Source of the DNA: Sphingomonas faeni
GTDB taxonomy: Bacteria > Pseudomonadota > Alphaproteobacteria > Sphingomonadales > Sphingomonadaceae
Direction of reading: 5' to 3'
Assembly (NCBI RefSeq): GCF_023195535.1
Contig: NZ_JALPNF010000001.1
Location: 868,001 to 932,000, forward strand
DNA: 64,000 bases
Within the stretch, counting starts at the first letter, position 1. Every line of letters begins with the position of its first letter. The translations under genes were made by a program, and so were the position numbers. The notes beneath the pieces were generated by a model. The model did not search any database, was not told the origin of the DNA, and saw only the letters and a list, made by a program, of their open reading frames with translations. Shown here one piece after another: positions 34,242-43,114 of this stretch.

Positions 34242-34321
34242 GTCACCCCAGCGAAAGCTGGGGTCTCCCGGTTCGGGTCGAGTGGCTTGAACGGGGAGAC
34301 CCCAGCTTTCGCGGGGGTGAC
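34242..34321. repeat. GTCACCCCAGCGAAAGCTGGGG-type palindrome
   Basis: An 80-bp element with arms GTCACCCCAGCGAAAGCTGG and CCAGCTTTCGCGGGGGTGAC plus inner GTCTCCCGGTTC / GGGGAGAC. It lies in the 284-bp divergent gap between the Rrf2 gene and pyrD; a sibling is at 35465-35547. Besides the operator candidate, nothing else is recognised in this gap. Confidence 0.85.
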
Positions 34322-34415
34322 GGGTTGGGGAGGTCGGACAATGTAGATTTGCGGAGCAAGACATGCCCGGCGGTGCAAGGCTTGACGCTATCACAACGGG
34401 ACGCGAGGACGACGC

Positions 34416-35444
34416 ATGGCCTTCTACCACCCGATCCTCTTCCGCCTCGACGCCGAACGCGCGCACGGTTTGACCATCGCCTCCCTTGGCGCGTGGGGGA
34501 AGGCCGGCACGCCGCTCGCCCCCCGCGTGCCGCGGCTCGCGACGACCGTGGCGGGGATCGCCTTCCCCAACCCACTCGGCCTCGCGGCAGGCGTCGACAA
34601 GGACGGCCACGCGATCGCCGGCTTCTTCGGCCTGGGCTTCGGTAGCGTCGAGATCGGCACGCTCACGCCGCTCGCCCAGCCCGGCAACCCAAAGCCCCGC
34701 ATCTTCCGCCTCCCCGAAGACCGCGCCGTCATCAACCGCCTGGGCTTCAACAACGGCGGCCTCGATGGCGCGCTTCCCCGTGCACAGAGCGCAAAGCGCA
34801 ACGGCATCCTCGGCATCAACGTCGGCGCGAACAAGGATGCGACCGACCGCACCGCCGACTATGTCCACGGCGTCACCCGTGCCGCACCCCACGCCGACTA
34901 CATCACCATAAACATCAGCTCCCCCAACACCCCCGGCCTCCGCGACCTCCAGCACGGCGCCGCACTCCGCGAGCTGCTCGCCGCCTGCACCGCTGCCAAG
35001 GGCACCACGCCGATCTTCCTCAAGGTCGCCCCCGATCTCGACCCCACCGACATCGACGACATCGCCCGCGCCGCCCTCGACAACCGCATCGACGCGCTGA
35101 TCGTCAACAACACGACGATCTCCCGCCCCGGCCTGCGCTCGGCCAACGCCAAGGAAACCGGCGGCCTCTCCGGCGCGCCGCTAGCTTCGCTAGCCCGCCA
35201 ACGCCTGGCCGACTTCCGCAAGGCCACCGGCGCAGCGATCCCCCTGATCTCGGTCGGCGGCATCGACAGCGGCGCCGAAGCCTATGCCCGCCTCCGCGCC
35301 GGTGCGAGCCTCGTCCAGCTCTACACCGCGCTAGTCTACGAAGGCCCCGGCCTCCCCGCCCGCATCCTCCGCGAACTGGACGCGCTGCTGAAGCGCGACG
35401 GGTTTGCGAAGGTCGCCGACGCGGTGGGGGTCGACGCCCGCTAA
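34416..35444 (+). CDS. pyrD: Quinone-dependent dihydroorotate dehydrogenase (class 2)
   Basis: A 342-residue membrane-associated flavoenzyme that oxidises dihydroorotate to orotate in pyrimidine synthesis. Class 2 features: N-terminal quinone-tunnel helices (MAFYHPILFRLDAERAHGLT), PNPLGLAAGVDKDG, NRLGFNNGG, NISSPNTPGLR with the catalytic Ser, FLKVAPDL, and NNTTISRPGLRS. Start ATG at 34416. Confidence 0.97.
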   Translation: MAFYHPILFRLDAERAHGLTIASLGAWGKAGTPLAPRVPRLATTVAGIAFPNPLGLAAGVDKDGHAIAGFFGLGFGSVEIGTLTPLAQPGNPKPRIFRLPEDRAVINRLGFNNGGLDGALPRAQSAKRNGILGINVGANKDATDRTADYVHGVTRAAPHADYITINISSPNTPGLRDLQHGAALRELLAACTAAKGTTPIFLKVAPDLDPTDIDDIARAALDNRIDALIVNNTTISRPGLRSANAKETGGLSGAPLASLARQRLADFRKATGAAIPLISVGGIDSGAEAYARLRAGASLVQLYTALVYEGPGLPARILRELDALLKRDGFAKVADAVGVDAR

Positions 35445-35464
35445 GCTACCCCCCCACCTCAACC

Positions 35465-35547
35465 GTCATCCCAGCGAAAGCTGGGATATCCCGGTGAGAC
35501 TCTTGTAGTCCGCCTGACAGATATACTCCAGCTTTCGCTGGGGTGAC
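35465..35547. repeat. GTCATCCCAGCGAAAGCTGGGA-type palindrome
   Basis: An 83-bp element, same family as 34242-34321, in the gap between pyrD and the gamma-glutamyltransferase gene; a possible pyrD terminator. Confidence 0.8.
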
Positions 35548-35640
35548 GGAGGGGGCGGGGCGGCGGAATGACGAGTGCAGTGCGCCGATGCCTGCCCTGG
35601 CGACTTGCCTCATACCCGAACCGCGCTACGCTCGCCGGCG

Positions 35641-37380
35641 ATGAAGACCTCTCTCCTTGCGCTCGCCCTCCTCGTCCCCGTCGCCACCGCAGACGCGCGC
35701 CAACCCGCCCCCGCTCCCAAAGACCAGGGCATGGTCAGCGCCGCCGACCCCCGCGCAGCCGCCGCCGGCGTCGAGATCCTCCGCGCCGGCGGCAGCGCCA
35801 CCGACGCGGCGATCGCGACGATGCTCGCGCTCAACGTCGTCGAGCCGCAGAGCTCGGGGATCGGCGGCGGCAGCTTCTGGGTCAGCCATGCGGCCGGCGG
35901 CGCGCTCAGCACAATCGACGCACGCGAGACAGCGCCGGCCGCCGCCGATGCGCGCTGGTTCTACGCCCCCGACGGTACCCCGCTGAGCCACCGCGACGCG
36001 GTTCCCGGCGGCCGCAGCGTCGGCATCCCCGGCGCGCTCCGCGGCATGGCGCTCGCGCACCGCGCGTCGGGCAAGCTCCCCTGGGCGCGGCTGTTCGCCC
36101 CTGCGATCCGGATCGCGACCAACGGGTTCCAGGTTACGCCGCGTCTCGTCAACGGCATGGCGGCATATGGCGGCCATGTGACGCCCGAGACGCGTGCGCT
36201 GTTCTCGAAAGCAGACGGCACGCCTGTCGCCGTCGGTGACACGGTGAAGAACCCCGCGCAGGCCGCGCTGCTCCAACGCATCGCCACACAAGGCCCCGAC
36301 AGCTTCTACGTCGGGCCCGAGGCGCAGAAGATCGTCACCGCGGTCAACACCGCCGCGCGCAACCCCTCGAAGATGACGACCGGCGATCTCGCGAGCTACG
36401 ACGCGAAGAACCGCCCGCCGGTCTGCATCAAATACCGCGTCTACCAGGTCTGCGGGATGGGCCCCCCGTCGTCCGGTGGCCTGACCGTGCTGATGATCCT
36501 GAAACAGCTCGAACGCTTCGACATGGGGAAACTCGGCAAGGACAGCGCGCAGGCCTGGCATGTGTTCGCCGAATCCTCGCGCCTCGCTTATGCCGACCGC
36601 GACCTTTACGTCGGGGATCCCGATTTCGTCCGCGTGCCGATCAAGGGCATGCTCGACCCCGTCTATCTAGCGGCACGCTCGGCGTTGATTTCGCCCGCGA
36701 CGACCATGCGGACCGTCGCGCCCGGCACGCCTCCCGGCGCCCCCGCCCGCGCCCCCGCGCCGGTCAGCGAAGTTCCTGGCACGACGGATCTCGCGGTGGC
36801 CGACGCACGCGGCAACGTCGTCGAGGTGACCACCACCGTCGAGAGCTATTTCGGGTCCGGCATCACCGTCGACGGCACCGTGCTCAACAACCAGCTGACC
36901 GATTTCGATATCGTCCCCGAAAAGAACGACGCGCTCGTCGCCAACCGCGTCGAGGGCGGCAAGCGGCCGCGCAGCTCGATGGCGCCGACGATCGTCTACG
37001 GCCCCGACGGGAAAGTTCGCCTCGCCGTCGGCGCGGCGGGCGGCTCGACGATCATCGCGCAGGTGGCCAAGGCGATCATCGGCGTGATCGACTGGAAATT
37101 GTCCGCGCAGGACTCGATCGCGCTGGGGTTGCTCTACGCCCCCGGCCACGTCGCGGCGGCGGAAAAGGGTACGCAGATCGAGGCGATGATCCCCGCCCTG
37201 GAGGCGCTCGGCGAAACAGTGCGAGTGACGCCGCTGGGCCTGAAAGCGAACGCGATCGAGCGCGTCGGCGGCAAATGGATCGGCGCCGCGGACCCGCGCA
37301 GCGAAGGCGTCGCGATGAGCCAGGACGGCACGATATCCCGGATCCGGCGCGTCGGCGTCCTGCAGCGCGCGCCGGAATAA
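35641..37380 (+). CDS. ggt: Gamma-glutamyltransferase (glutathione hydrolase), periplasmic
   Basis: A 579-residue Ntn-hydrolase that self-cleaves into large and small subunits and transfers or hydrolyses gamma-glutamyl groups. The signal peptide covers residues ~1-19 (MKTSLLALALLVPVATADA). The autoprocessing site with nucleophile Thr381 is in VPGTTDLAVAD. Substrate-site motifs are PRSSMAPTIV and GAAGGSTII. ATG at 35641 is chosen since the sequence before it is not signal-like. A Pro/Ala-rich stretch (PGTPPGAPARAPAP) precedes the cleavage site. Confidence 0.95.
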   Translation: MKTSLLALALLVPVATADARQPAPAPKDQGMVSAADPRAAAAGVEILRAGGSATDAAIATMLALNVVEPQSSGIGGGSFWVSHAAGGALSTIDARETAPAAADARWFYAPDGTPLSHRDAVPGGRSVGIPGALRGMALAHRASGKLPWARLFAPAIRIATNGFQVTPRLVNGMAAYGGHVTPETRALFSKADGTPVAVGDTVKNPAQAALLQRIATQGPDSFYVGPEAQKIVTAVNTAARNPSKMTTGDLASYDAKNRPPVCIKYRVYQVCGMGPPSSGGLTVLMILKQLERFDMGKLGKDSAQAWHVFAESSRLAYADRDLYVGDPDFVRVPIKGMLDPVYLAARSALISPATTMRTVAPGTPPGAPARAPAPVSEVPGTTDLAVADARGNVVEVTTTVESYFGSGITVDGTVLNNQLTDFDIVPEKNDALVANRVEGGKRPRSSMAPTIVYGPDGKVRLAVGAAGGSTIIAQVAKAIIGVIDWKLSAQDSIALGLLYAPGHVAAAEKGTQIEAMIPALEALGETVRVTPLGLKANAIERVGGKWIGAADPRSEGVAMSQDGTISRIRRVGVLQRAPE

Positions 37381-37449
37381 GACGGAAAACAGCCAATGGG
37401 CGGGAGCATCGGCTGGGACACGGACGGCATCGCCCGCTAAAGGGAGGGC

Positions 37450-38139
37450 ATGTCTATTCTCCTAACAGGTTCGAGCCGCGGCATAGGCGCCGCCATCCAT
37501 TCTGCGCTGACCGACGCTGGCGCAGCCGTCATTGGGCATGGGACCGCCAGCGGCATCCCGGCCGACTTCGCCGATCCTGCGGCGCCGACTGCGTTGTGGA
37601 ACGCCGCGCTGGAGCAGGCTGGCGGTACGATCGACGTGCTGATCAACAATGCGGGGGTGTTCGAGGCTAGCCCGCTGGGCGCGGACGACTGGACCGCGCA
37701 ATGGGAGCGGACGATGCGGGTCAACCTGACCGCGTCGGCCGAATTGTGCCGGTTGGCGGTGCTGCATTGGCAATCGCGGGGCGTCGGTGGGCGGATCGTC
37801 AATATCGCGAGTCGGGCGGCGTATCGCGGGGATTCGCCCGCGCACTGGCATTATGCCGCGTCGAAGGCGGGGATGGTGGCGATGACCAAGACCATCGCTC
37901 GAGGGTATGCGCGCGAAGGCATCCTGGCGTTCGCGGTGTGTCCGGGCTTCACGATGACCGGGATGGCGGAGGAGTATCTGGAGGGCCGCGGGGGCGATGC
38001 GTTGCTGGCGGATATTCCGCTCGGCAAGGTCGCGGAGCCCGCCGAGATCGCGTCGGTCGCCCGCTATTGCGCGCTGGAGGCGCCGGCCTCGATGACCGGG
38101 TCCGTGATCGATGTGAATGGGGCCAGCTATGTCCGATAG
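37450..38139 (+). CDS. Short-chain dehydrogenase/reductase
   Basis: A 229-residue NAD(P)-dependent oxidoreductase. The Rossmann motif TGSSRGIGAAI starts at residue 6; NNAG is near residue 66, and the catalytic YAASK lies near residue 136 with a preceding Ser in NIASRAAYRG. The C-terminal MTGSVIDVNGASYV is typical. Substrate unknown. It overlaps prmA by 11 bp and so is probably translated with it; AGGGAGG precedes the ATG. Confidence 0.92.
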   Translation: MSILLTGSSRGIGAAIHSALTDAGAAVIGHGTASGIPADFADPAAPTALWNAALEQAGGTIDVLINNAGVFEASPLGADDWTAQWERTMRVNLTASAELCRLAVLHWQSRGVGGRIVNIASRAAYRGDSPAHWHYAASKAGMVAMTKTIARGYAREGILAFAVCPGFTMTGMAEEYLEGRGGDALLADIPLGKVAEPAEIASVARYCALEAPASMTGSVIDVNGASYVR

Positions 38140-39076
38140 TTGGAAGCTCACCCTCCCCTGCACGCGGGCCGAGGCGGAGGCGATCGATGCGAGTGGCGAT
38201 CTGGGTGACGCGATTCCGGGCGACGCGGTGCTGATGACCACCGAGGAGATCGAGGACGACGTCGAATCATGGCGGCTCGATGCGTATTTCGAGCATGAGC
38301 CGGCCGCCGACACGGTCGCCGCGGTGCGTGCGCTGGTGCCGAGTGCGGCCGGGGCCAAGATCGCGGTCGAGCAATTGGGCGATGCGGACTGGGTGACGAT
38401 GAGCCAGGCCGGGCTCGAGCCTTTGTCGGTCGGGCGGTTCTTCGTACATACCGGCGCGCATGCGGGCGATGTGCCGGCGGACAAGCGGGCGTTTCTGATC
38501 GAGGCGAGCCGGGCGTTCGGGACCGGGCATCACGAGACGACGAGCGGGTGTCTGGCCATGCTCGACGGGCTGGCGGATGCCGAATTTGCGAACGTCATCG
38601 ATATCGGGACGGGGACGGGTTTGCTCGCGTTTGCGGCGGCGCATCTTTGGCCTGGGGCCAAGGTGATGGGGACGGATATCGATCCGGTCTCGATCGACGT
38701 TACGTGCGAGAATGCGGCGTTGAATAGGGTCTCGGGGATCGATCTGGTGGTCGCTGACGGCACGTTGGACGAGGCGATCGTGACGCGCGCGCCGTATGAT
38801 CTGGTGATCGCGAATATTCTGGCTGGGCCGTTGGTGTCGATGGCGCCGGAAATCGCGTCGATTGCGGATGCGCGAGCAACGATCGTTCTAGCCGGGTTGC
38901 TGGAGACCCAGCGTGCCGGAGTCGTGGCGGCGTATGAGGCTTGCGGCTGCTCGCTCGAGGCGGTCGACCGGCGGGGGGATTGGAGTGTGCTTCGGTTAAA
39001 GGCTGGGGTTGAGCGTTTCGTGGCCGATGGGCCGTTCGATCCCAAGGGTCGCGATGGGTGGGCACTCGATATTTGA
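38129..39076 (+). CDS. prmA: Ribosomal protein L11 methyltransferase
   Basis: A 315-residue SAM-dependent methyltransferase of ribosomal protein L11. The N-terminal substrate-recognition domain is followed by the family block EASRAFGTGHHETTSGCL, the SAM-binding VIDIGTGTGLLAFAAAHL, and NILAGPL. ATG at 38129 overlaps the SDR gene end. A palindrome cluster follows directly. Confidence 0.94.
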   Translation: MSDSWKLTLPCTRAEAEAIDASGDLGDAIPGDAVLMTTEEIEDDVESWRLDAYFEHEPAADTVAAVRALVPSAAGAKIAVEQLGDADWVTMSQAGLEPLSVGRFFVHTGAHAGDVPADKRAFLIEASRAFGTGHHETTSGCLAMLDGLADAEFANVIDIGTGTGLLAFAAAHLWPGAKVMGTDIDPVSIDVTCENAALNRVSGIDLVVADGTLDEAIVTRAPYDLVIANILAGPLVSMAPEIASIADARATIVLAGLLETQRAGVVAAYEACGCSLEAVDRRGDWSVLRLKAGVERFVADGPFDPKGRDGWALDI

Positions 39077-39117
39077 GGGGTGCGGAAATCTGAGAGCTGC
39101 CCTTCCCTCAGAAGAAC

Positions 39118-39171
39118 GTTCCCCCGCGAAGGCGGGGGTCCAGTCTGGGCCCCCGCCTTCGCGGGGGAACA
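39118..39171. repeat. GTTCCCCCGCGAAGGCGGGGG-type short palindrome
   Basis: A 54-bp copy of the short CCCGCGAAGGCGGG family, 41 bp after the prmA stop, where it can terminate transcription. Confidence 0.85.
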
Positions 39172-39205
39172 AGTTTGCAAAGGTTGCCCTTACCCCATCT
39201 CTGAC

Positions 39206-39300
39206 ACCACCCCGGCGAAGGCCGGGGCCCAGTTGGGTGAAGCCTTGAGATAGAACCGCACCGCTATCCCAACTGGGCCCCGGCCTCCGCCGGGGTAGTG
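39206..39300. repeat. CCACCCCGGCGAAGGCCGGGGCCCA-type palindrome
   Basis: A ~95-bp element with arms CCACCCCGGCGAAGGCCGGG and CCCCGGCCTCCGCCGGGGTA and inner CCCAGTTGGG / CCCAACTGGG. It lies between prmA and phhA stop codons (convergent). Relatives are at 40992, 46362 and 60963. Confidence 0.85.
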
Positions 39301-39319
39301 GCCTCTGTGAGGGAGGCTT

Positions 39320-40198
39320 TTATGCGGTCTCCGCGGCCACCTTTGCGTTCGCGTAGTCTTGCGTACCCTCAGTGATGACCACATCCCCCGGCTCGATCCG
39401 CGCCACCGGGATATCCGGCAGCGCCTTCAGCTCCTCATACAATGGCGCGAAATCCGTCTCTACCGTCAGCCGCAGCAACTCGTCGAAGCTCGGAATCACG
39501 AAGTAGTTCTGCTGGAAATCGTCGATCCGGTATTCGGTCCGCATCACCCGGGCGAGATCGAGCGCGATCCGGTTGGGGCTCGGATCGTCGAGCGCGAAGC
39601 GGGTTTCGGCGTAGCTGGAGACGATGCCCGAGCCGTAGATGCGCAGGCCCTCGGGCTCCGCGATCAGGCCGAACTCGACCGTGTACCAATAGAGCCGCCC
39701 GAGATATTTCAGCGCATCGAGGCCGAGCGCGCGCTGACCGCCGCGACCGTAGGCGGCGAGGTAATCCGCGAACACCGGATCGGCGAGCATCGGCACGTGG
39801 CCGAACACGTCGTGAAACACGTCGGGCTCCTGGAGGTAGTCGAGCTGGTTGGGCCGACGAATGAAGTTGCCGGCCACGAACCGCCGGTTGGCCATGTGGT
39901 CGAAGAACACGTCGTCGGGGACGAGCCCGGGCACCGCGACGACCGACCAGCCCGTGAGCTTCGTCAGGCGCTCGGACAGTTCCTCGAAATCGGGGATGCC
40001 GGGCTTCGACAGCTTCAATACATCGAGCCCGCGCAGCCACGCGTTCGAGGCGCGGCCGGGGAGCAGCTTCGACTGGCGCGCGAACAGCGTGTCCCAGGTC
40101 GCGTGATCCTCGGCGGTATAGGCCGCCCAGTTCTGCGGGATCGTCCAGTCGGGGGCGCCTTCGGGCGGAGTGCTCAGTACGTGCGTGTCATTGGCCAT
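39320..40198 (-). CDS. phhA: Phenylalanine 4-monooxygenase
   Basis: A 292-residue pterin-dependent hydroxylase converting phenylalanine to tyrosine. The iron triad is H129 and H134 in PDVFHDVFGHVP plus E175 in YWYTVEFGL; the pterin-site region ANRRFVAGNFIRRP is also present. Length fits the bacterial monomeric form. It diverges from the TIGR02117 gene with a 22-bp gap between the starts. Confidence 0.96.
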   Translation of the reverse strand: MANDTHVLSTPPEGAPDWTIPQNWAAYTAEDHATWDTLFARQSKLLPGRASNAWLRGLDVLKLSKPGIPDFEELSERLTKLTGWSVVAVPGLVPDDVFFDHMANRRFVAGNFIRRPNQLDYLQEPDVFHDVFGHVPMLADPVFADYLAAYGRGGQRALGLDALKYLGRLYWYTVEFGLIAEPEGLRIYGSGIVSSYAETRFALDDPSPNRIALDLARVMRTEYRIDDFQQNYFVIPSFDELLRLTVETDFAPLYEELKALPDIPVARIEPGDVVITEGTQDYANAKVAAETA

Positions 40199-40220
40199 GG
40201 GCTTGGTCTAGCATGACGGA

Positions 40221-40886
40221 ATGAAGACGGAAACGCGTTGGGTTAAGTGGATTTCATGGGCGATCGCCGCCGTGTTCGGGGTGGTCGCGAGCTATGCGGT
40301 GGCGGGGCTGGTCGGCGGGTCGATCCCCAGCAATCGCGATTGGCGGCCCCCTGCCGAGGGGGTGCACATCTTCGTCGAGAGCAACGGCGTGCATACCGGG
40401 ATCATCGTGCCGAAAATGGCCGCCGGGGTCGATTGGCGCGGGGTGGCTCGGGCGGAGGATCTGCGCGATCCTCGCTATGGCGCGTTTGATCATGTGTCGT
40501 TCGGGTGGGGAGAGAAGAGCTTCTACCTGGAGACACCGACCTGGGCGGACGTGAAGCTGCGGACGGTGGTTGCTTCGGCGGTCGGGAGTGATCGGACGTT
40601 GGTGCATGTCGATCATCTGCCGAGGCCACGGGCGGGGGATGGGGCTCGGGAGATCGTGGTGACGCCGGCGCAGTATCGGCGGCTGGCGGCGTATATCCGC
40701 GCGAGCTTTCGCGACGGGGGTGCGCGGTATCCTGGGTATGCGGGTTATGACGCGTTTTACGAGGCTAACGGGCGGTATAGCGCGGTTCGGACGTGTAACA
40801 GCTGGACGGGGGATGCCCTGCGATTTGCGGGGGTGCGGGTTGGGTGGTGGACGCCGTTTCCGGTTACTGTGATGGAGTGGTTTTAG
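40221..40886 (+). CDS. TIGR02117 (DUF2459) family protein
   Basis: A 221-residue protein with an N-terminal membrane segment (residues ~8-32) and a periplasmic domain showing family blocks ESNGVHTGIIVP, FDHVSFGWGEKSFYL and the Cys-containing TCNSWTGDALR. Function is unknown; the Cys and His suggest a hydrolase-like fold. ATG at 40221. Confidence 0.85.
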   Translation: MKTETRWVKWISWAIAAVFGVVASYAVAGLVGGSIPSNRDWRPPAEGVHIFVESNGVHTGIIVPKMAAGVDWRGVARAEDLRDPRYGAFDHVSFGWGEKSFYLETPTWADVKLRTVVASAVGSDRTLVHVDHLPRPRAGDGAREIVVTPAQYRRLAAYIRASFRDGGARYPGYAGYDAFYEANGRYSAVRTCNSWTGDALRFAGVRVGWWTPFPVTVMEWF

Positions 40887-40908
40887 GGGCTGTCCTGCCC
40901 GCTAGATT

Positions 40909-40961
40909 GTTCTCCCGCGAAGGCGGGAGTCCAGGCTGGGCTCCCGCCTTCGCGGGAGAAC
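40909..40961. repeat. GTTCTCCCGCGAAGGCGGGAG-type short palindrome
   Basis: A 53-bp near-perfect palindrome, 22 bp after the TIGR02117 stop; probable terminator. Confidence 0.88.
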
Positions 40962-40991
40962 AAGGAGGGGGCGGAGCAGTTGCTCGGGCCA

Positions 40992-41095
40992 CCACCCCGG
41001 CGGAGGCCGGGGCCCAATTGGGAAACAGCGGTAACCGCGCGCAGTGCGTCGTCAGCAACGTCCCCCAATTGGGCCCCGGCCTCCGCCGGGGTGGT
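40992..41095. repeat. CCACCCCGGCGGAGGCCGGGGCCCAATTGGG-type palindrome
   Basis: A ~104-bp element with 30-bp-class arms, between convergent genes; its right end leads into TTTTTGGGG on the plus strand, making a terminator role plausible for the rightward gene. Confidence 0.85.
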
Positions 41096-41114
41096 TTTTG
41101 GGGTTAGGGACCGG

Positions 41115-41393
41115 TCAATTCCCTGCGCGGTAGCCCTGGTACTGGCCGCATTCCGAGCGCTGGGGGTCCTTCTTGCAGCGTTTCGCCAGTTCCTTGCGCT
41201 GTTTGCCCTCTTCGGCTTCCTGCTTGCGCATCTTCTTGCCGTAGTTGCGGTCCGATTCTTCCTGGCTGGTGGTGGTCCAGTCGACCGCCTTGCCGGCGAC
41301 CTGGAACGGCGCCTTCACGATCGAGGCCGCGGTGCTGATGCAGCCGCTTACGAGGAACGGCAGCAGCGCCAGCACGGGAAGACATTTACGCAT
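41115..41393 (-). CDS. Small lipoprotein, unrecognised family
   Basis: A 92-residue protein with a lipoprotein signal peptide (MRKCLPVLALLPFLVSGC, lipobox LVSGC with Cys18), followed by a charged, helix-prone Lys/Glu/Arg-rich segment (KKMRKQEAEEGKQRKELAKR) with two further cysteines. It starts 5 bp after the GDPD stop and so belongs to that transcript. No function can be assigned. Confidence 0.8.
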   Translation of the reverse strand: MRKCLPVLALLPFLVSGCISTAASIVKAPFQVAGKAVDWTTTSQEESDRNYGKKMRKQEAEEGKQRKELAKRCKKDPQRSECGQYQGYRAGN

Positions 41394-41398
41394 TTACT

Positions 41399-42493
41399 TC
41401 ACTCCTGCGCGTGCGGTTCCCGGGCTCGGTCGCGCGCTTGGGCACCGTATAGCGGAAAATCGGTGAAGAATCCGTCGATACCTTGCGCGAGGCCGGCGTC
41501 GATCTCGGCTGCGATGTCGCCGTGCGCCGCGGGGTCGGTGCCGCGGCGGAAGCGGGTCGGTTCGAAGTAGTTTTCGGCGCGGTAGGTCCAGGGGTGAACG
41601 CGCAGTCCGGCGGCGTGCGCGTCGGCGACCAGCGTCGTTGGGGTAGCGTCGGTCCAGAGCATCGCCTTGTCGGGGCCGATCCCATACGCATAGGCCGCGA
41701 CCGCCTTGAGGCCGGCTGGCGTGATCATCGCCGCATAGCTCGGCTGCGCGCCATCGGCGGGGGCGCCCTCCCGGGCCATCAGCTGGATCAGGCGGACCTT
41801 GGTCATCGTGTGGAGGCGCTGGAGGTTGGCGACTTCGAACGACTGGATGAAGACCGGTGCCTTCGCTGAATCCCAGCCCGCCTCGCGGAGTTCGGCGACC
41901 AGCTTCGCGTCGGTCGGGTGGCCGATCTTCGCGAAATAGGTCGGATGCTTGGTCTCGGGATAGATGCCGATCGTCCGGCCCGTCTCGGTCGAGCGGCGCT
42001 TGGCGAGCGCGATGATCTCGGCGAGCGTCGGAATCTGGAACTGGCCATCATAGGCGGTGTTGGCCGGGCGGAGCTTGGGCAGGCGTTCCTTCGCGCGCAG
42101 CGTCTTCAGTTCGGCGAGCGTGAAGTCCTCGACGAACCAGCCGGTCATCGTCTGGCCGTCGATCGTCTTCGTGGTTTTGCGCGCGGCGAACTCGGGGTGG
42201 TCGGCGACGTCGGTCGTGTCGGCGATGTTATTCTCGTGCCGCGCGACGAGCACGTCGTCCTTGGTCGGCACCAGATCGGGCTCGATGAAGTCCGCGCCCT
42301 GGTCGATCGCGAGCGAATAGGCCGCCAGCGTATGCTCGGGCCGGAGCCCGCTCGCGCCTCGGTGCGCAATGACGATCGGAGGCGATAATCGGGGAGAAGC
42401 TGGCGTCATCGCGGCAGCTTGCCCGCTTGCTGCGACGAGCGCCAGCGCACCGATGTGTGAGAGCCTGTCGCAATAGGAAACGATTGAGCGCAT
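41399..42493 (-). CDS. glpQ: Glycerophosphodiester phosphodiesterase, periplasmic (GlpQ type)
   Basis: A 364-residue enzyme releasing glycerol-3-phosphate from glycerophosphodiesters. The signal peptide runs over residues ~1-28 from ATG 42493. Catalytic motifs are IAHRGASGLRPEHTLAAY (acid/base His), DFIEPDLVPTKDDVLVARHE, and a C-terminal WTYRAENYF and DGFFTDFP. It diverges from the molybdenum hydroxylase operon with a 57-bp gap. No PHO-box-like repeat is seen upstream. Confidence 0.93.
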   Translation of the reverse strand: MRSIVSYCDRLSHIGALALVAASGQAAAMTPASPRLSPPIVIAHRGASGLRPEHTLAAYSLAIDQGADFIEPDLVPTKDDVLVARHENNIADTTDVADHPEFAARKTTKTIDGQTMTGWFVEDFTLAELKTLRAKERLPKLRPANTAYDGQFQIPTLAEIIALAKRRSTETGRTIGIYPETKHPTYFAKIGHPTDAKLVAELREAGWDSAKAPVFIQSFEVANLQRLHTMTKVRLIQLMAREGAPADGAQPSYAAMITPAGLKAVAAYAYGIGPDKAMLWTDATPTTLVADAHAAGLRVHPWTYRAENYFEPTRFRRGTDPAAHGDIAAEIDAGLAQGIDGFFTDFPLYGAQARDRAREPHAQE

Positions 42494-42550
42494 CGGCGTT
42501 GAGTCCTCGAAATCCGTACATTCCCGGCACATTCAACCAGGGGCACCGCC

Positions 42551-43114
42551 ATGCATTTCACGATCAATGGTCAATCATATGACGCCGAGCCCGATATTCG
42601 TACGTCGGTACTCGACCTTTGCCGCGAGCATCTCGGGCTGACGGGCTCGAAGAAGGGCTGCGATCATGGCCAGTGCGGGGCGTGCACGGTGCTGATCAAC
42701 GGCCGTCGCGTCAATTCCTGCCTGACGCTCGCGGTAATGCATCAGGACGACGAGATCACGACGATCGAAGGGATCGGCCAGCCCGGCAACCTCCACGCGT
42801 TGCAGGACGCGTTCGTGCGGCATGACGGCTATCAGTGCGGATACTGCACGCCGGGGCAGATCTGTTCGGCGGTCGGCATGCTCGACGAGGTCAAGAAGGG
42901 CTGGGCAAGCCATGCGTCGGGCGACCTGACCGATCCGAAGTTCGACGATGCCGAGATTTCGGAGCGGATGAGCGGCAATCTGTGCCGTTGCGCCGCGTAC
43001 CCGAACATCGTCGATGCGATCCGTGAAGTCGGTGGTGCCGAGCCCGCAGGCCGGACCGCGGACGAGAAGGACGCCGCGATGGAAGCCAACGCACGCGGGG
43101 AGCTGGTGGCATGA
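42551..43114 (+). CDS. Molybdenum hydroxylase [2Fe-2S] subunit (PaoA/YagT type)
   Basis: A 187-residue electron-transfer subunit. The plant-ferredoxin cluster uses C37, C42, C45 and C57; the second cluster uses C96, C99, C145 and C147 (CGYC and CRC). There is no Tat signal, unlike E. coli PaoA, suggesting a cytoplasmic enzyme. It is the first gene of the operon and overlaps the FAD subunit by four bases (ATGA). Confidence 0.94.
   Translation: MHFTINGQSYDAEPDIRTSVLDLCREHLGLTGSKKGCDHGQCGACTVLINGRRVNSCLTLAVMHQDDEITTIEGIGQPGNLHALQDAFVRHDGYQCGYCTPGQICSAVGMLDEVKKGWASHASGDLTDPKFDDAEISERMSGNLCRCAAYPNIVDAIREVGGAEPAGRTADEKDAAMEANARGELVA

Noticed and set aside
42494-42550. PHO-box search upstream of the periplasmic glycerophosphodiesterase
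   Set aside because: No CTGTCAT-like phased repeats are seen in the 57-bp divergent gap.
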